Shown in pieces: positions 25,168 through 34,125 of a DNA stretch of 64,000 nucleotides. The first letter of the stretch is position 1, and each line of letters begins with the position of its first letter. The translations under genes were made by a program, and so were the position numbers. Location: NCBI GenBank assembly GCA_026705925.1, contig JAPOZT010000015.1, positions 62,001 to 126,000 of the forward strand, given 5' to 3'. The stretch is from Gemmatimonadota bacterium (GTDB lineage: Bacteria; JAAXHH01). The notes below the pieces were generated by a model. That model worked only from the letters and a program-made list of their open reading frames with translations. It had not been told where the DNA came from and ran no database searches.

Positions 25168-25635
25168 TCACTTGAGGGCGTGCACCCTGATCCGCACGGA
25201 CCCGTCCTGCACGGTCAGGGTGGACTCGGCCAGGTCCAGCGGGACATTGACGGGGCCGCCCTCCGCGCTTAAGGGTTCCAGCGTCACATCCAGCCTCGCT
25301 GGTTCAAGCCCTTCCCAGGTCCCCCAGAAGATGTCGATGAAAAGACCGATGCCGAGGGTGAACAGGATGTCCGCGACGATCACCGAGGGCAGCTTGACCT
25401 TCTGCAGGACGATCCATTTCGTTTCGTAACCGGGCTTGGAGATCTCCACCAGGTGGGATTCGTTCCGGGGAAGTTCGATCGTGAACGGGTTCGTGTCCCG
25501 GTCGATGCGGTCCGGGATCTTGATCCGGGCGTCCGCGGGGGTCACGTTGATCTCCACTTTCTGGGTGTCGCCCAGAAACACCCGCCCGCAACCAGCGGTG
25601 AAGATTATCAGAAGGCATAAGGTCAAGCGCCGCAT
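25168..25635 (-). CDS. Lipoprotein with PEGA-like domain
   Basis: 155 residues. The N-terminus has a lipobox (LLIIFTAGC, Cys16), so the mature protein should be lipid-anchored. Residues 25-75 (VEINVTPADARIKI...TNPFTIELPRNESHLVEISKPGYETKW) resemble PEGA domains, which are small surface-type beta domains. A hydrophobic stretch (VIVADILFTLGIGLFIDIFWG) follows, as in small lipoproteins related to the 'TP0183/DUF' type. Its role is unknown. It is convergent with the RibD-like gene and upstream of the tandem repeat and penicillin acylase end. Confidence 0.72.
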   Translation of the reverse strand: MRRLTLCLLIIFTAGCGRVFLGDTQKVEINVTPADARIKIPDRIDRDTNPFTIELPRNESHLVEISKPGYETKWIVLQKVKLPSVIVADILFTLGIGLFIDIFWGTWEGLEPARLDVTLEPLSAEGGPVNVPLDLAESTLTVQDGSVRIRVHALK

Positions 25636-25748
25636 CGATTTCCTCCGATTATACCAGATCCGTAATGCAGGTCGTTCAATTCGATGTGCTCCATTGAACT
25701 AACGTCCCTCCAGCAACAAAGTTTCAATGACGGCCGATCGAACCGGCC

Positions 25749-25830
25749 GCTCAGCGAGGCGACAGTCATCCTGCGCCGCTCAGCGAGGCGACAGTCATCC
25801 CGCGCCGATCAGCGAGGAGACAGCGTGAGC
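25749..25830. repeat. 29-bp tandem repeat overlapping the acylase stop codon
   Basis: Two 29-bp units (25749-25777 and 25778-25806) differ at one base. A third, diverged unit starts at 25807 and forms the last codons and stop (25809-25811) of the minus-strand penicillin acylase gene. The array therefore seems to have grown by duplicating the 3' end of that gene into the gap. Confidence 0.85.
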
Positions 25831-28148
25831 CTGTGCCCCGCGAGCGCTTCTACCGCCTCCCGGCTGAATGCCAGTTGTAGATACTCGTCGTTCCCCCAGG
25901 TCTCCAGCAGGCTGCCGTAGTAGGGGCTTCCGGGTTGGCCCGACTGGCCCGGCGTGATGATGAAAACCGATCGGTCCCAGTCTTCCGTATCCAGGATGTG
26001 CCGGAAGCTCACCGACGTGGCGGCGATGGTGCCGAAGCCGCCCGACCGCTCCACGGCCGGCAGGGAGAAGGCATCGGACAGGAGGTGGGTGAAGGGGCTC
26101 TTCTGCAGGCGCCCGTACCGCCACTCACTCCAGTCCTCGCCCAGCTCCTCTTTCAGCCGGTCCACGGTCTTGCGCAGACCGGCTTCCACAAGGGGCTGGC
26201 GTTCGTCGACCGGCGTCTCAGCGTCGTAGGCGGCGGCTTCGGCCTCCCCACGCCACCGGTACCAGACCGCCGCGCCGGCGCTGTCCCGGTTCAGCACGCC
26301 GTTCCAGGCGGCTACGATCGCACGGGCCCGCTCGACTTCCGCGTCGTCCGACGTCCAGCCCTGAAACGATGGGATATCGGCCTCGGCCCGCAGCGAATAG
26401 GCATCCAGTTGGATGCGCTTGTGGTCGTCGACGGTGTACTTGCGGTTCGATTGCAACAGCTGCTTCATGCGCTCGATCCGGGAGTATTCGACGCCTCTCG
26501 AGGAGTGGAACATGACCGGGCGTCCCGTGTAGTCCGGCGGATGGGAATCGTTATTGGCCGTCCCGACCCAGCCGCGCTGGGGATTGTACTCCCGGGGCAG
26601 GTCTTCCCTGAACCCCTGCCACTCGTACCGCCCGTCGCCGGGGACCGGCAGCCGGCCGTTCCAGCCTTCGCGGTCCGGCGTGAGGGCTGAAACCTGGAAG
26701 GCAATGTTGCCCTCCACGTCGCCAAAAACCAGGTTGTGCGTCGGCACCTTCCAGAACATGGCCCGTTCGAAGAAGTCCTCGGCGCTTTCGGCCTGGGCCA
26801 TGCGGAAGCAACCCAGGTACGGCGCCGTGCCCGGCTCGTGGGTGATGGAACGCACGGCATAGACCACCCCGTTCTCCGGATCTTCATAAAACACGGGACC
26901 GTGGCGGCTATACTTCAGCACGACTTCCCGCGGCTCCTCGCCCTTCACCGGGATCTCCTCCGTGATGACGCGCAGGGGTTCCCATCCGCCCCGCCATCGC
27001 ACCATGTCCGGCTGGTCAGGGTGAAGCTCCTCCACGTACACGTCGTTCACGTCGACCCCCGCGAAGGTGTAGCCCCATGCGACCCGGTCGTTGTGTCCGG
27101 CGGTCACACCCACGAAGGGCGGCTCGCTGGCTCCGATTACGTTCCAGCCCGGGGCGTTCAGATGAGAATAGTACCGCAGCGAGGGGTTCTCGAGGCGTCG
27201 GTGGGGGTCGTTGACAACCATGACCTGGCCCGTGATGGACAGGGCGCCGCTCACGGCCCAGTTGTTGCTTCCGATCTCGAGCAGCTGCTCTTCCGTGGGC
27301 GCCTCGGCCTGGCGGTCCGGGGGGACCAGGCCCGTATACGGTTCCACGAGTTCGAGTTGCGGCAGGCGGCCGGGAACCAGGGGGTCGCCTTCCCCTTTCC
27401 GCATCGCGTTCACGATATCCTCGTGGACGATGGTCACGTCCAGGCCCTCCGGCACCACGAGGTCATCCCAGGGCAGGGGCGCCGCGCGTCGATTGGCCTC
27501 CTCTACGCCCAGTTCCGCCACGGACCGGACCAGCCGGATCTCGTCTCCGGCGTCATTGCCCGCGCTCGGGAAGAAGAGTCCGGTCCAGCGCCGCACCACC
27601 GTCTCCTTCGTCCATCGGCCGGGCTGGATACCCGTCAGCTTGAACTCCACCGGCAGGTTGTCGGCATGCGTGTCGATGTAGGCGTTGACACCGTTGGCAT
27701 AGGCCGTGAAGATGCGCTCGCCCTCGGCGTGGTAGCTGGTCCACTCCCGGTCGTCGAAGGGACCGCGGTACATCATGAGCCGGGTGCGGGCGTCGTAGTC
27801 GAAGGCCTCGGGACCGAAGATCTCCGCGAGGCGGCCTTCCCGCCACCGGCGCCAGAGCTCCATCTGCCACAGGCGGTCCTGAGCCATCACGTAACCCTGG
27901 GCGAAGAAGAGGTCATCCGTATTCTGCGCGTAGATGTGAGGAATGCCGTGGCGGTCCCGGATCACCTCGGCGGGCTCCTGCAGTCCTTCCAGGGTCAGCT
28001 CTCCTTCGATCTGGGAGATGGACGCGCGGGCCAGGGACATGAGCTGTTCGTCGGTATCGATGGTGTCCACCTCCTCGCCGCAGCCCATGGCCAACACGGG
28101 AAATACAACGAGCACGGCAATGAAATGCTTGAAATCATTAAACGACAT
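25809..28148 (-). CDS. Penicillin acylase-family N-terminal nucleophile hydrolase (lipoprotein)
   Basis: 779 residues. The N-terminus has a lipobox (VLAMGC, Cys23). An alpha domain follows (about 50-270, with IRDRHGIPHIYAQNTDDLFFAQGYVMAQDRLWQMELWRR, a signature of the family). The propeptide/beta junction is at GSNNWAVSG, where S294 would become the catalytic N-terminal nucleophile after self-cleavage. The beta domain runs to the end. Family members hydrolyse amide bonds of penicillins, acyl-homoserine lactones or other N-acyl compounds. The specificity is unknown, but quorum-signal hydrolysis is plausible. It has its own promoter and no operon partner. Confidence 0.93.
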   Translation of the reverse strand: MSFNDFKHFIAVLVVFPVLAMGCGEEVDTIDTDEQLMSLARASISQIEGELTLEGLQEPAEVIRDRHGIPHIYAQNTDDLFFAQGYVMAQDRLWQMELWRRWREGRLAEIFGPEAFDYDARTRLMMYRGPFDDREWTSYHAEGERIFTAYANGVNAYIDTHADNLPVEFKLTGIQPGRWTKETVVRRWTGLFFPSAGNDAGDEIRLVRSVAELGVEEANRRAAPLPWDDLVVPEGLDVTIVHEDIVNAMRKGEGDPLVPGRLPQLELVEPYTGLVPPDRQAEAPTEEQLLEIGSNNWAVSGALSITGQVMVVNDPHRRLENPSLRYYSHLNAPGWNVIGASEPPFVGVTAGHNDRVAWGYTFAGVDVNDVYVEELHPDQPDMVRWRGGWEPLRVITEEIPVKGEEPREVVLKYSRHGPVFYEDPENGVVYAVRSITHEPGTAPYLGCFRMAQAESAEDFFERAMFWKVPTHNLVFGDVEGNIAFQVSALTPDREGWNGRLPVPGDGRYEWQGFREDLPREYNPQRGWVGTANNDSHPPDYTGRPVMFHSSRGVEYSRIERMKQLLQSNRKYTVDDHKRIQLDAYSLRAEADIPSFQGWTSDDAEVERARAIVAAWNGVLNRDSAGAAVWYRWRGEAEAAAYDAETPVDERQPLVEAGLRKTVDRLKEELGEDWSEWRYGRLQKSPFTHLLSDAFSLPAVERSGGFGTIAATSVSFRHILDTEDWDRSVFIITPGQSGQPGSPYYGSLLETWGNDEYLQLAFSREAVEALAGHRLTLSPR

Positions 28149-28203
28149 GGATGTCTCCTCTTGCTACCCGACGCCGAGTTGCACGGTGCGTACCTGGGCC
28201 TAT

Positions 28204-28235
28204 ATCACGAGGTTGCGAGATCACGAGGTCACGAA
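28204..28235. repeat. 16-bp direct repeat, two copies
   Basis: Two 16-bp units starting at 28204 and 28220 share ATCACGAGGT. They stand in the leader between the acylase promoter and its ATG (28148). Confidence 0.6.
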
Positions 28236-28297
28236 AAACTGAAAAGTTGCCGGCGACCATATTGAATCGAAAATCCACCAGTCGACCTACCCTTAGC

Positions 28298-28326
28298 ATC
28301 CTATCATGCGGCCGCACGTATGTCAA
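28298..28326 (-). promoter_or_regulatory. Predicted sigma-70-type promoter of the acylase gene
   Basis: On the minus strand, TTGACA (28326-28321), a 17-bp spacer and TAGGAT (28303-28298) point to the acylase ATG at 28148, 150 bp below. The -35 box lies 35 bp past the stop of the Gfo/Idh gene, so the acylase need not depend on read-through. Confidence 0.5.
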
Positions 28327-28360
28327 GAAACCGAAGGCTGGCTCAGTCGCACAGCTCGGC

Positions 28361-29317
28361 TCAGTCACGCAACTCCGCCCGGATGCGGTCGGCCAGTTTC
28401 ATCGTCTCGACGGCCTCGGCCAGGCCCGCAGCGGGCAGGTCCACCGGACGGTCTTCCTTGATGCAGTCGACCAGGAAGCGGGCCTGTTCGGCGGTGCCGC
28501 CGGATTCCACCACGTCGAATTCTTCGGTCGTTCCGTCGCGTTGGACCACGGCATTCCTCACGCCTTCGAGGTAGGCCGAGCAGTCCCGGCCGTGGATTTC
28601 GTAGCGCTCCAGCCGGGCGTCCGTCGTGAAATTGGCCGTGAGCTGGGCCACGCACCCGTTCTCGAAGCGGATGAGCGCTGCGTAAACGTCTACGAAAGGC
28701 GAATTAGTCCGGCGGGCGACGGCGTGCAGCTCGGCGATGGGGGAACTGCCGGCCAGGGACCGGGTCAGGTCGATGGCATGGATCGGCGTCTCGTAGATGA
28801 AGTTGTCCAGCAGATGATCGGGGAAGCCCCGCCGGTGCAAACCCGTCATGCTCTTGTGGAATTCCGCCACGATCTGGATGATGGGCCCACGCTCTTCGAT
28901 CAGGCTGCGCGCCTTGCAGATCAGCGAATGGAAACGGCGGTTCCAGCCCACCAGTACCTTCGCGCCCGACGCGTTGGCCGCGTCGCGAAGCCCTTCGGTT
29001 TCCGCGCCGGACAGCCCGGGCGGCTTCTCCAGCAGCGTGTGGACCCCGGCCTGGATCACCGGCAGCGCGCACTGGCCGTTCAGGTGGGCCGGCGTCGCGA
29101 TGACCGCCAGGTCCAGCTCCTCTTTCGCCAGCATGTCCCCGATATCTTCGTACCTGCGCGGCACGGCGTTCTCTTCGGCCACTCGGTTGCGCAAATCCTC
29201 CACAGGATCGCACACGGCGACGAATTGCAGGTCGTCGAAGGCCTTCATCGTCTCGAGGTGGCCTCGGCCCCTGCTGCCGCATCCGATCAGGGCGGCATTG
29301 AGGACTGTTTTGGGCAC
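28361..29317 (-). CDS. Gfo/Idh/MocA-family oxidoreductase
   Basis: 318 residues from GTG 29317, which follows AAGGAG at 7 nt; a longer in-frame frame upstream (to 29476) overlaps the promoter region and lacks family resemblance. The N-terminal Rossmann fold has AALIGCGSRGRGHLE and a later VCDP that ends strand 2. The C-terminal domain is of the Gfo/Idh type (LLEKPPGLSGAETEGLRDAA, the EKP motif typical of the family). These enzymes oxidise or reduce sugars, inositols and amino sugars with NAD(P). It faces away from the PhyH dioxygenase, and the two may share control from the 167-bp gap between them. The substrate is unknown. Confidence 0.9.
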   Translation of the reverse strand: MPKTVLNAALIGCGSRGRGHLETMKAFDDLQFVAVCDPVEDLRNRVAEENAVPRRYEDIGDMLAKEELDLAVIATPAHLNGQCALPVIQAGVHTLLEKPPGLSGAETEGLRDAANASGAKVLVGWNRRFHSLICKARSLIEERGPIIQIVAEFHKSMTGLHRRGFPDHLLDNFIYETPIHAIDLTRSLAGSSPIAELHAVARRTNSPFVDVYAALIRFENGCVAQLTANFTTDARLERYEIHGRDCSAYLEGVRNAVVQRDGTTEEFDVVESGGTAEQARFLVDCIKEDRPVDLPAAGLAEAVETMKLADRIRAELRD

Positions 29318-29385
29318 TTTTATGCTCCTTGTGGACTGCAAAGAACTGTAGAAAGGTGTAGTATGGTTGACGCCGCGATCAAAAC

Positions 29386-29427
29386 GGTGAACTAATTGAC
29401 GCTTCCGGTGAACTACTTGACGCTGGC
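29386..29427. repeat. 21-bp direct repeat in a divergent gap
   Basis: Two adjacent 21-bp units (29386-29406 and 29407-29427) share GGTGAACTA-TTGACGCT. They lie in the gap between the divergent Gfo/Idh (start 29317) and PhyH (start 29485) genes. TTGACG in each copy could act as a -35 box, so the duplication may have doubled a promoter or operator element. Confidence 0.75.
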
Positions 29428-29484
29428 AATGTATGGTCATTTCTTTTGCAAGTAAACACACCAATTTCGCAACCAACTCCTCGC

Positions 29485-30222
29485 ATGCCAGATCTCGAGT
29501 TTTTCAAGCAGAATGGTTACGTCAGCCTCGGCCAGGTTTTTAACGGCGAGGAACTTAATCGATTTATCGACCTGTACGACCGCGACAAGTCGGAATCGGG
29601 CTGCTTCTGGCATCCCATTTCCAATCACGGCCACCAGACCCTGAACTGCGATCCACTGATTTCCTCGCCGGAGATCGACGGTCTCATCCGCCACCCCGCC
29701 CTGATCGAACCGGTAGAAACGATCTTCGAAGGACCCAGTTGGCTCGGGGAAGTCTGCCTGCGGCACATGGTCCCGCGCGAAAGCAATCCGGAGGAGATCT
29801 GGCACCGGGACCGTCCGCATGCGACGGACCGGCCCTACCTTTGCGGTTATCTGCAGATGATGCTCTACCTTTCCGATGTCCACGAGGGAACGCACTGCTT
29901 CTCCATATCGCCTGAGCCCTGCGACGGACCCATACTCGAAACCAAGGAACAACTCGCCAGGCGCGGCAAGGTCCACCTTCACGGCCCGGCGGGCACCGTC
30001 ATCCTGTTCAACCTGTCCGTGCTCCACGCCGCGACCGTACGCATCACCCCGCACGAGCGCAAGACCGTCCAGATCTACTACGGCCATCGCGATGGCCCTG
30101 TGCTCAGCGACTGTACCGTGATTCCCAGCCGGTTCTGGCGGGACCATCCCGATCCGGAGGTGCGTGGTTTCTACGGAATGAAGACCAGTCGTACACTGAA
30201 GTATGCCGAGGCCTTCGGTTGA
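29485..30222 (+). CDS. Phytanoyl-CoA dioxygenase-family (PhyH) protein
   Basis: 245 residues from ATG 29485. A TTG 13 codons earlier opens the frame but has no ribosome site; neither does the ATG. The Fe(II)/2-oxoglutarate oxygenase fold has the HxD part of the metal triad at H107 and D109 (WHRDRPH) and the distal His in LSVLHAATVRITPHERKTVQ (H181). The 2-oxoglutarate-binding Arg is R192. All metal ligands are intact, so it should be active. PhyH proteins hydroxylate lipids, osmolytes such as proline or ectoine, and small metabolites. It is followed by a dehydrogenase, sulfatase and alcohol dehydrogenase, which suggests a catabolic route for a hydroxylated or sulfated compound. Confidence 0.87.
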   Translation: MPDLEFFKQNGYVSLGQVFNGEELNRFIDLYDRDKSESGCFWHPISNHGHQTLNCDPLISSPEIDGLIRHPALIEPVETIFEGPSWLGEVCLRHMVPRESNPEEIWHRDRPHATDRPYLCGYLQMMLYLSDVHEGTHCFSISPEPCDGPILETKEQLARRGKVHLHGPAGTVILFNLSVLHAATVRITPHERKTVQIYYGHRDGPVLSDCTVIPSRFWRDHPDPEVRGFYGMKTSRTLKYAEAFG

Positions 30223-30258
30223 GGAACGGAAGCCGGAATGGCCAGTCACGTCGATGTT

Positions 30259-30329
30259 GTTAACCGGTCGGCGGCGTTAATCCGGTCGGTGGCGTCGATC
30301 CGGCCGATAACGTCGAACTGGCTGATCCC
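30259..30329. repeat. 17-18 bp degenerate tandem array, four copies
   Basis: Four units of 17 or 18 bp start at 30259, 30276, 30294 and 30312 with pattern GTTAATCCGGTCGGTGGC and diverged forms such as GTCGATCCGGCCGATAAC. It fills most of the 126-bp gap between the PhyH gene and the 2-hydroxyacid dehydrogenase. A possible AAGGAG ribosome site follows at 30339. Confidence 0.7.
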
Positions 30330-30348
30330 GGCACGATAAGGAGCATAT

Positions 30349-31404
30349 ATGTCGAACAACCGACCGCAGGTGCTCATCGCCTGCGACGAGCGGGTGCGCA
30401 ACGGCTACCTGCCGCCGGCGGAACTGGCCCGCCTCGAGGCGTTTGCCGACTGGTCGTGGTTCCACAGCGAGGGCGGCGGCATCTACGATACCAGCACGGA
30501 TCCCGAGACTACGGCGCGGCTGGCAAAGGAAATGGCAGGCGTGGATGCCCTCGTCGTCTGCCACGGCGCGCCGAGGATCGACGGCGCGATCCTGGATGCC
30601 GCTCCCCGGCTGCGATTCGTCGGCGAACTGGAAGGCGACCGGTTTGCCGCGCGCTTGGATCTGGAGACGCTATGGGCGCGCGATATCCGCACTGTAGATA
30701 CGACCAACGGCTCCACCTATCCCGTGGCCGAATGGGCCCTGGCCCTGACGCTGATCTCCATGCGCAATGCCGGCGCGCTCTTCCGCCGGATCATCGACCG
30801 CAACACACAGGATAGAAGCCTCATTCAACCCATGGCGGGCATCCTGACCGGCAAGCGGGTGGGACTCATCGGCGGCGGACACATGGGGCGGCGGCTGATG
30901 AAGCTGCTGCGGCCCTTCGAGGTCGAGCTCTGGGTGCACGATCCCTACCTGCCGCAGGAACTGCCCGAAGCGCTGGGCTTCCTGCAGACGTCGCTGGAAA
31001 ATGTGCTTTCAAAGTGCGACGCGATCATCTGCGTGGCGCCCCTCACCCCCCATACCCGGGGCATGATCGGTAAGCGCGAACTGGACCTCATTCCATCGGG
31101 CGCGGTGTTCGTGAACGTTTCGCGCGGGGCCATCGTCGACACGGCGGCCCTGATCGAGCGCCTCAAGCGCGGGGACATCGCCGCGGGGCTGGACGTGTTC
31201 GACCCGGAGCCCATCCCCGAAGACAGCGAGATCATCGGACTGCCGAACGTCTTTCTCACGCCCCACTTCTCCGGCCGCACGGGAGAGGATTATCCCCACT
31301 TCTTCCACTACATGGTCGATGAGCTGGACCGGTTCTTCGCCGGCCACCAGACCTGGTTCAACCTGACGCCGCGCTCGAAGGCCAACCGCGAAGGTAACGT
31401 ATGA
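30349..31404 (+). CDS. D-isomer-specific 2-hydroxyacid dehydrogenase
   Basis: 351 residues of the D-2-hydroxyacid dehydrogenase family. The NAD-binding domain (about 110-305) has GLIGGGHMGRRL (172-183). The catalytic set is complete: R259 in NVSRG, E287 in DPEP and H306 in TPHFSG. The start follows AAGGAG at 5 nt. It overlaps the sulfatase gene by 4 bp (ATGA), so the two are translationally coupled. In this family substrates include glycerate, lactate, phosphoglycerate and formate. Its neighbours suggest reduction or oxidation of a hydroxy acid from a sulfated or methylated sugar. Confidence 0.9.
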   Translation: MSNNRPQVLIACDERVRNGYLPPAELARLEAFADWSWFHSEGGGIYDTSTDPETTARLAKEMAGVDALVVCHGAPRIDGAILDAAPRLRFVGELEGDRFAARLDLETLWARDIRTVDTTNGSTYPVAEWALALTLISMRNAGALFRRIIDRNTQDRSLIQPMAGILTGKRVGLIGGGHMGRRLMKLLRPFEVELWVHDPYLPQELPEALGFLQTSLENVLSKCDAIICVAPLTPHTRGMIGKRELDLIPSGAVFVNVSRGAIVDTAALIERLKRGDIAAGLDVFDPEPIPEDSEIIGLPNVFLTPHFSGRTGEDYPHFFHYMVDELDRFFAGHQTWFNLTPRSKANREGNV

Positions 31405-32828
31405 AAAGCCCCAACCTGCTCTACATCTTCACCGATCAGCAGCGCGCGGATACGCTGGGGTGCTACGGAAACCACCAGATCGAAACCCCCGCGCTCAACG
31501 CGCTGGCGTCGGACAGCTTCGTCTTCGAAAACGCCTACGTGAGCCAGCCCGTTTGCAGCCCGGCCCGGGCCACCATGCTCACGGGGCTTTGGCCGCACAC
31601 GGCGGGCGTTCCGTCCTGCAACGTGCCCCTGGCCGCCGACACGCCGACCATCGCCGAGATGCTGCCCGAGGGATACGATACGGCCTTCATGGGGAAATGG
31701 CACCTGGGGGACGAGATCTTCCCGCAGCATGGCTTCAAGACCTGGGTGGGCACGGAAGACCAATATCGCCGCGGTTACTCGGAAACGGATCGGCTCATCG
31801 AAGTCAGCGACTATCATCACTTCCTGGTGGACAAGGGATACACGCCGGATATCGAGCTTCTGGGTCAACAGGTCTTCTCGCGGCACTACGCGGCGTCCCT
31901 GCCGGAGGAATGTACCAAGGCGTGGTACCTGGGCGAGCGCGCGGCCGACTACATTCGCCAGCAGGGCGACGACCCCTTTGCCCTCTGCGTCAGCTACCTC
32001 GAGCCCCATCCCCCGCACACCGGTCCGCTCAACGAATACTACGATCCGAACAGCCTGCCCACCGGACCGGCATTCATGCGGCAGCCGCCCGACGACGCGC
32101 CGCTGCTCGTCCGGCTGATGGCCGCCTACTACATGCAGTCCGAAAACTACGGGCTGGACCTGCGCACCGATCCGGGCTGGCGAGCGCTCATGGCGAGGTA
32201 CTGGGGCAACATTACCCTGGTGGACCGTTCGGTGGGGAGGATCCTCAAGGCCCTGGAGGAGAGCGGCAAGGCCGATGACACCATCGTCGTATTCACGTCC
32301 GACCACGGCGAGTTGATGGGCGATCACGGCATCTTGGGCAAGACGCTCATGTACGAAGAATCCATCAAGGTGCCCATGGTGCTGCGCGCGCCCATGGTGG
32401 ATCAGCCACCGCGCCAGGTCAGCGGCCGGTTCAGCCACATCGACCTGGTCCCCACGCTGATGGAGTTGCTTGGCCTCGAGCGGCCGGACCGTTTGCAGGG
32501 CCGAAGCCGGGTACCCGTGTTGCAGGGGCACGAGAGCCTGGACGGCGACGACGTGTTCGTCGAGTGGAGCGGCGCCGACGGCCACGCACCGGCCGGATTC
32601 GGCGAAGCGGAACCGAACCGGAGCATGGTTCACCAATACCGGACGATCGTGGCCGCGGACGGCTGGAAGCTCAACCTGTATGGGAAGGGGCAGGGGGAAC
32701 TGTACGATCTGAACCGCGATCCACACGAGTTGGAGAATCTGTATCACCAGGGCGAGCAGGCCGGACGGATAGCGGAACTGTCGGAGCGGATCCGGGCCTG
32801 GCAGGATGAGACGGGAGACGAACCATGA
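31401..32828 (+). CDS. Type I sulfatase (formylglycine-dependent)
   Basis: 475 residues of the alkaline-phosphatase superfamily. The N-terminus has FTDQQRADTLGCYGN, with the metal ligand Asp D12 and the following Gln. C52 in VCSPARATMLTG is the formylglycine site (CxPxR), with R56. GKWHLG and the C-terminal DLVPTLMELLG and YDLNRDPHELENL segments complete the fold. No signal peptide is seen, so it may be cytoplasmic, unlike many polysaccharide sulfatases. It overlaps both neighbours by 4 bp, which makes coupled translation with the dehydrogenase genes likely. No anaerobic maturase or FGE gene is in the window. The substrate is unknown. Confidence 0.93.
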   Translation: MKSPNLLYIFTDQQRADTLGCYGNHQIETPALNALASDSFVFENAYVSQPVCSPARATMLTGLWPHTAGVPSCNVPLAADTPTIAEMLPEGYDTAFMGKWHLGDEIFPQHGFKTWVGTEDQYRRGYSETDRLIEVSDYHHFLVDKGYTPDIELLGQQVFSRHYAASLPEECTKAWYLGERAADYIRQQGDDPFALCVSYLEPHPPHTGPLNEYYDPNSLPTGPAFMRQPPDDAPLLVRLMAAYYMQSENYGLDLRTDPGWRALMARYWGNITLVDRSVGRILKALEESGKADDTIVVFTSDHGELMGDHGILGKTLMYEESIKVPMVLRAPMVDQPPRQVSGRFSHIDLVPTLMELLGLERPDRLQGRSRVPVLQGHESLDGDDVFVEWSGADGHAPAGFGEAEPNRSMVHQYRTIVAADGWKLNLYGKGQGELYDLNRDPHELENLYHQGEQAGRIAELSERIRAWQDETGDEP

Positions 32829-33928
32829 AAACCGGAAAAGTCGCTGTATATACCCAGCCGCAGGCGCCGATGGAGATTCGTGAATACCCCGTACCATCGG
32901 TTACGGCGGACGATATGCTCGTCCGAATCCGCATGGCCAATATCTGCGGCTCCGATCTGCACATCTGGCGTGGGCACGGTCCAAGGATAGAGAGCGGTAT
33001 CCCCCAGGTCCTCGGGCATGAGATGATCGGTACTATCGACGCCAAGGGGCGCAACGTCGTCTCGGACAGTGCCGGACAGCCGCTGTCCGAAGGGGATCGT
33101 ATCGTCTACTCCTATTTTAAACCGTGCCAGCAGTGCTGGACGTGCCTCAACGGCAAGCCGGGATGCCCCGATCGATACAGAGACTGGATCGGCGTCTCGA
33201 GCGATCAGTCACCGCACTTCCACGGCGCGTACGGGGAATACTACTACATGAAACGCGGCCACTGGGTTTTCAAGGTGCCCGATGATCTCCCGGACGCGAT
33301 CGTATCCCCGATCAACTGCGCCTTGTCGGAAGTCATCTACGGTCTCAATCAGATCGGCGTCACCCTGGGCGACACGGTGGTCATTCAAGGGGCGGGCGGC
33401 CTTGGACTCTATGCGACCGCCGTAGCGCGGGAGATGGGGGCGGGCAGGATCATCGTGCTCGACCGGTTTCCGGCGCGCCTCGCCCTCGCACGGGAATTCG
33501 GCGCCGATGAGACCCTCAACGTCGATGAGATCGACATGAAAGCACGCATAGAGTTCGTCCTGGATCACACGGGCGGGGTCGGCGCCGACCTGGTCGCCGA
33601 ATTCGTGGGATCGCCCCGCGTGCTCGCCGAAGGCATCGACATGCTCAGGTGGGGCGGCCGCTATCTCTGGATCGGCAACATAAACCTCGGCTTCCCGACG
33701 GAGATCGATCCGGGCAACATCGTCCGGTGCAGCAAGGCCATTCGCGGCGTGATCGTGTACGAACCCTGGGTGATCCCGCGCGCCCTCGAGTTTCTGAGTC
33801 GAACACGGACCAAGTACCCCTTCCACAAGATCATCTCCGATACCTTCTCATTCACCGAGATCAACGAGGCATTCACCTATGCGGGCGCAGGTTCTGCGAT
33901 TAGGGTAGGGCTGGAGTTTGGCTCATAG
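32825..33928 (+). CDS. Zinc-dependent medium-chain alcohol dehydrogenase
   Basis: 367 residues of the MDR family. Catalytic zinc ligands C41 (NICGSDLH) and H65 with E66 (LGHE) are present. The structural zinc site is C101, C104, C107, C114. The NAD(P) fold has GAGGLGLYA. The C-terminal part carries GGRYLWIGNINLG, as in threonine-dehydrogenase- and sorbitol-dehydrogenase-like enzymes. It overlaps the sulfatase gene by 4 bp (ATGA), and HicB lies 11 bp after it. It is predicted to oxidise a sugar alcohol or hydroxy-amino acid; the substrate is unknown. Confidence 0.92.
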   Translation: MKTGKVAVYTQPQAPMEIREYPVPSVTADDMLVRIRMANICGSDLHIWRGHGPRIESGIPQVLGHEMIGTIDAKGRNVVSDSAGQPLSEGDRIVYSYFKPCQQCWTCLNGKPGCPDRYRDWIGVSSDQSPHFHGAYGEYYYMKRGHWVFKVPDDLPDAIVSPINCALSEVIYGLNQIGVTLGDTVVIQGAGGLGLYATAVAREMGAGRIIVLDRFPARLALAREFGADETLNVDEIDMKARIEFVLDHTGGVGADLVAEFVGSPRVLAEGIDMLRWGGRYLWIGNINLGFPTEIDPGNIVRCSKAIRGVIVYEPWVIPRALEFLSRTRTKYPFHKIISDTFSFTEINEAFTYAGAGSAIRVGLEFGS

Positions 33929-33939
33929 AAAGAGCCGAC

Positions 33940-34125
33940 ATGAAGTACAAAATCGATCTTCATCAGACTGACGAAGGATACAGCGTATCGGTACCCGACT
34001 TACCTGGATGCTGGTCCGAGGGTAGAACGGAAGCGGAAGCTCTCGAAAACATAGAAACTGCGATACGAGAGTACTTCAGAGTCATGGACGATTTGTTGCA
34101 AAACGTAGAAGTACGAGAAAACTGA
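33940..34125 (+). CDS. HicB-like antitoxin, apparently without HicA partner
   Basis: 61 residues, matching the single-domain HicB fold (partial RNase-H-like): YKIDLHQTDEGYSVSVPDLPGCWSEGRTEAEALENIETAIREYF. The core GYSVSVPDLPGCWSEG and the following EALENI helix are diagnostic. It lacks the C-terminal DNA-binding extension of longer HicB proteins. No HicA-like RNA-interference toxin is seen on either side. A 4-codon reading frame (M-P-V-V, 34129-34143) right after it recalls the start of HicA proteins and may be a truncated remnant. It stands at the edge between G+C-rich chromosome and the A+T-rich island, and may be a survivor of the island's boundary. Confidence 0.75.
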   Translation: MKYKIDLHQTDEGYSVSVPDLPGCWSEGRTEAEALENIETAIREYFRVMDDLLQNVEVREN

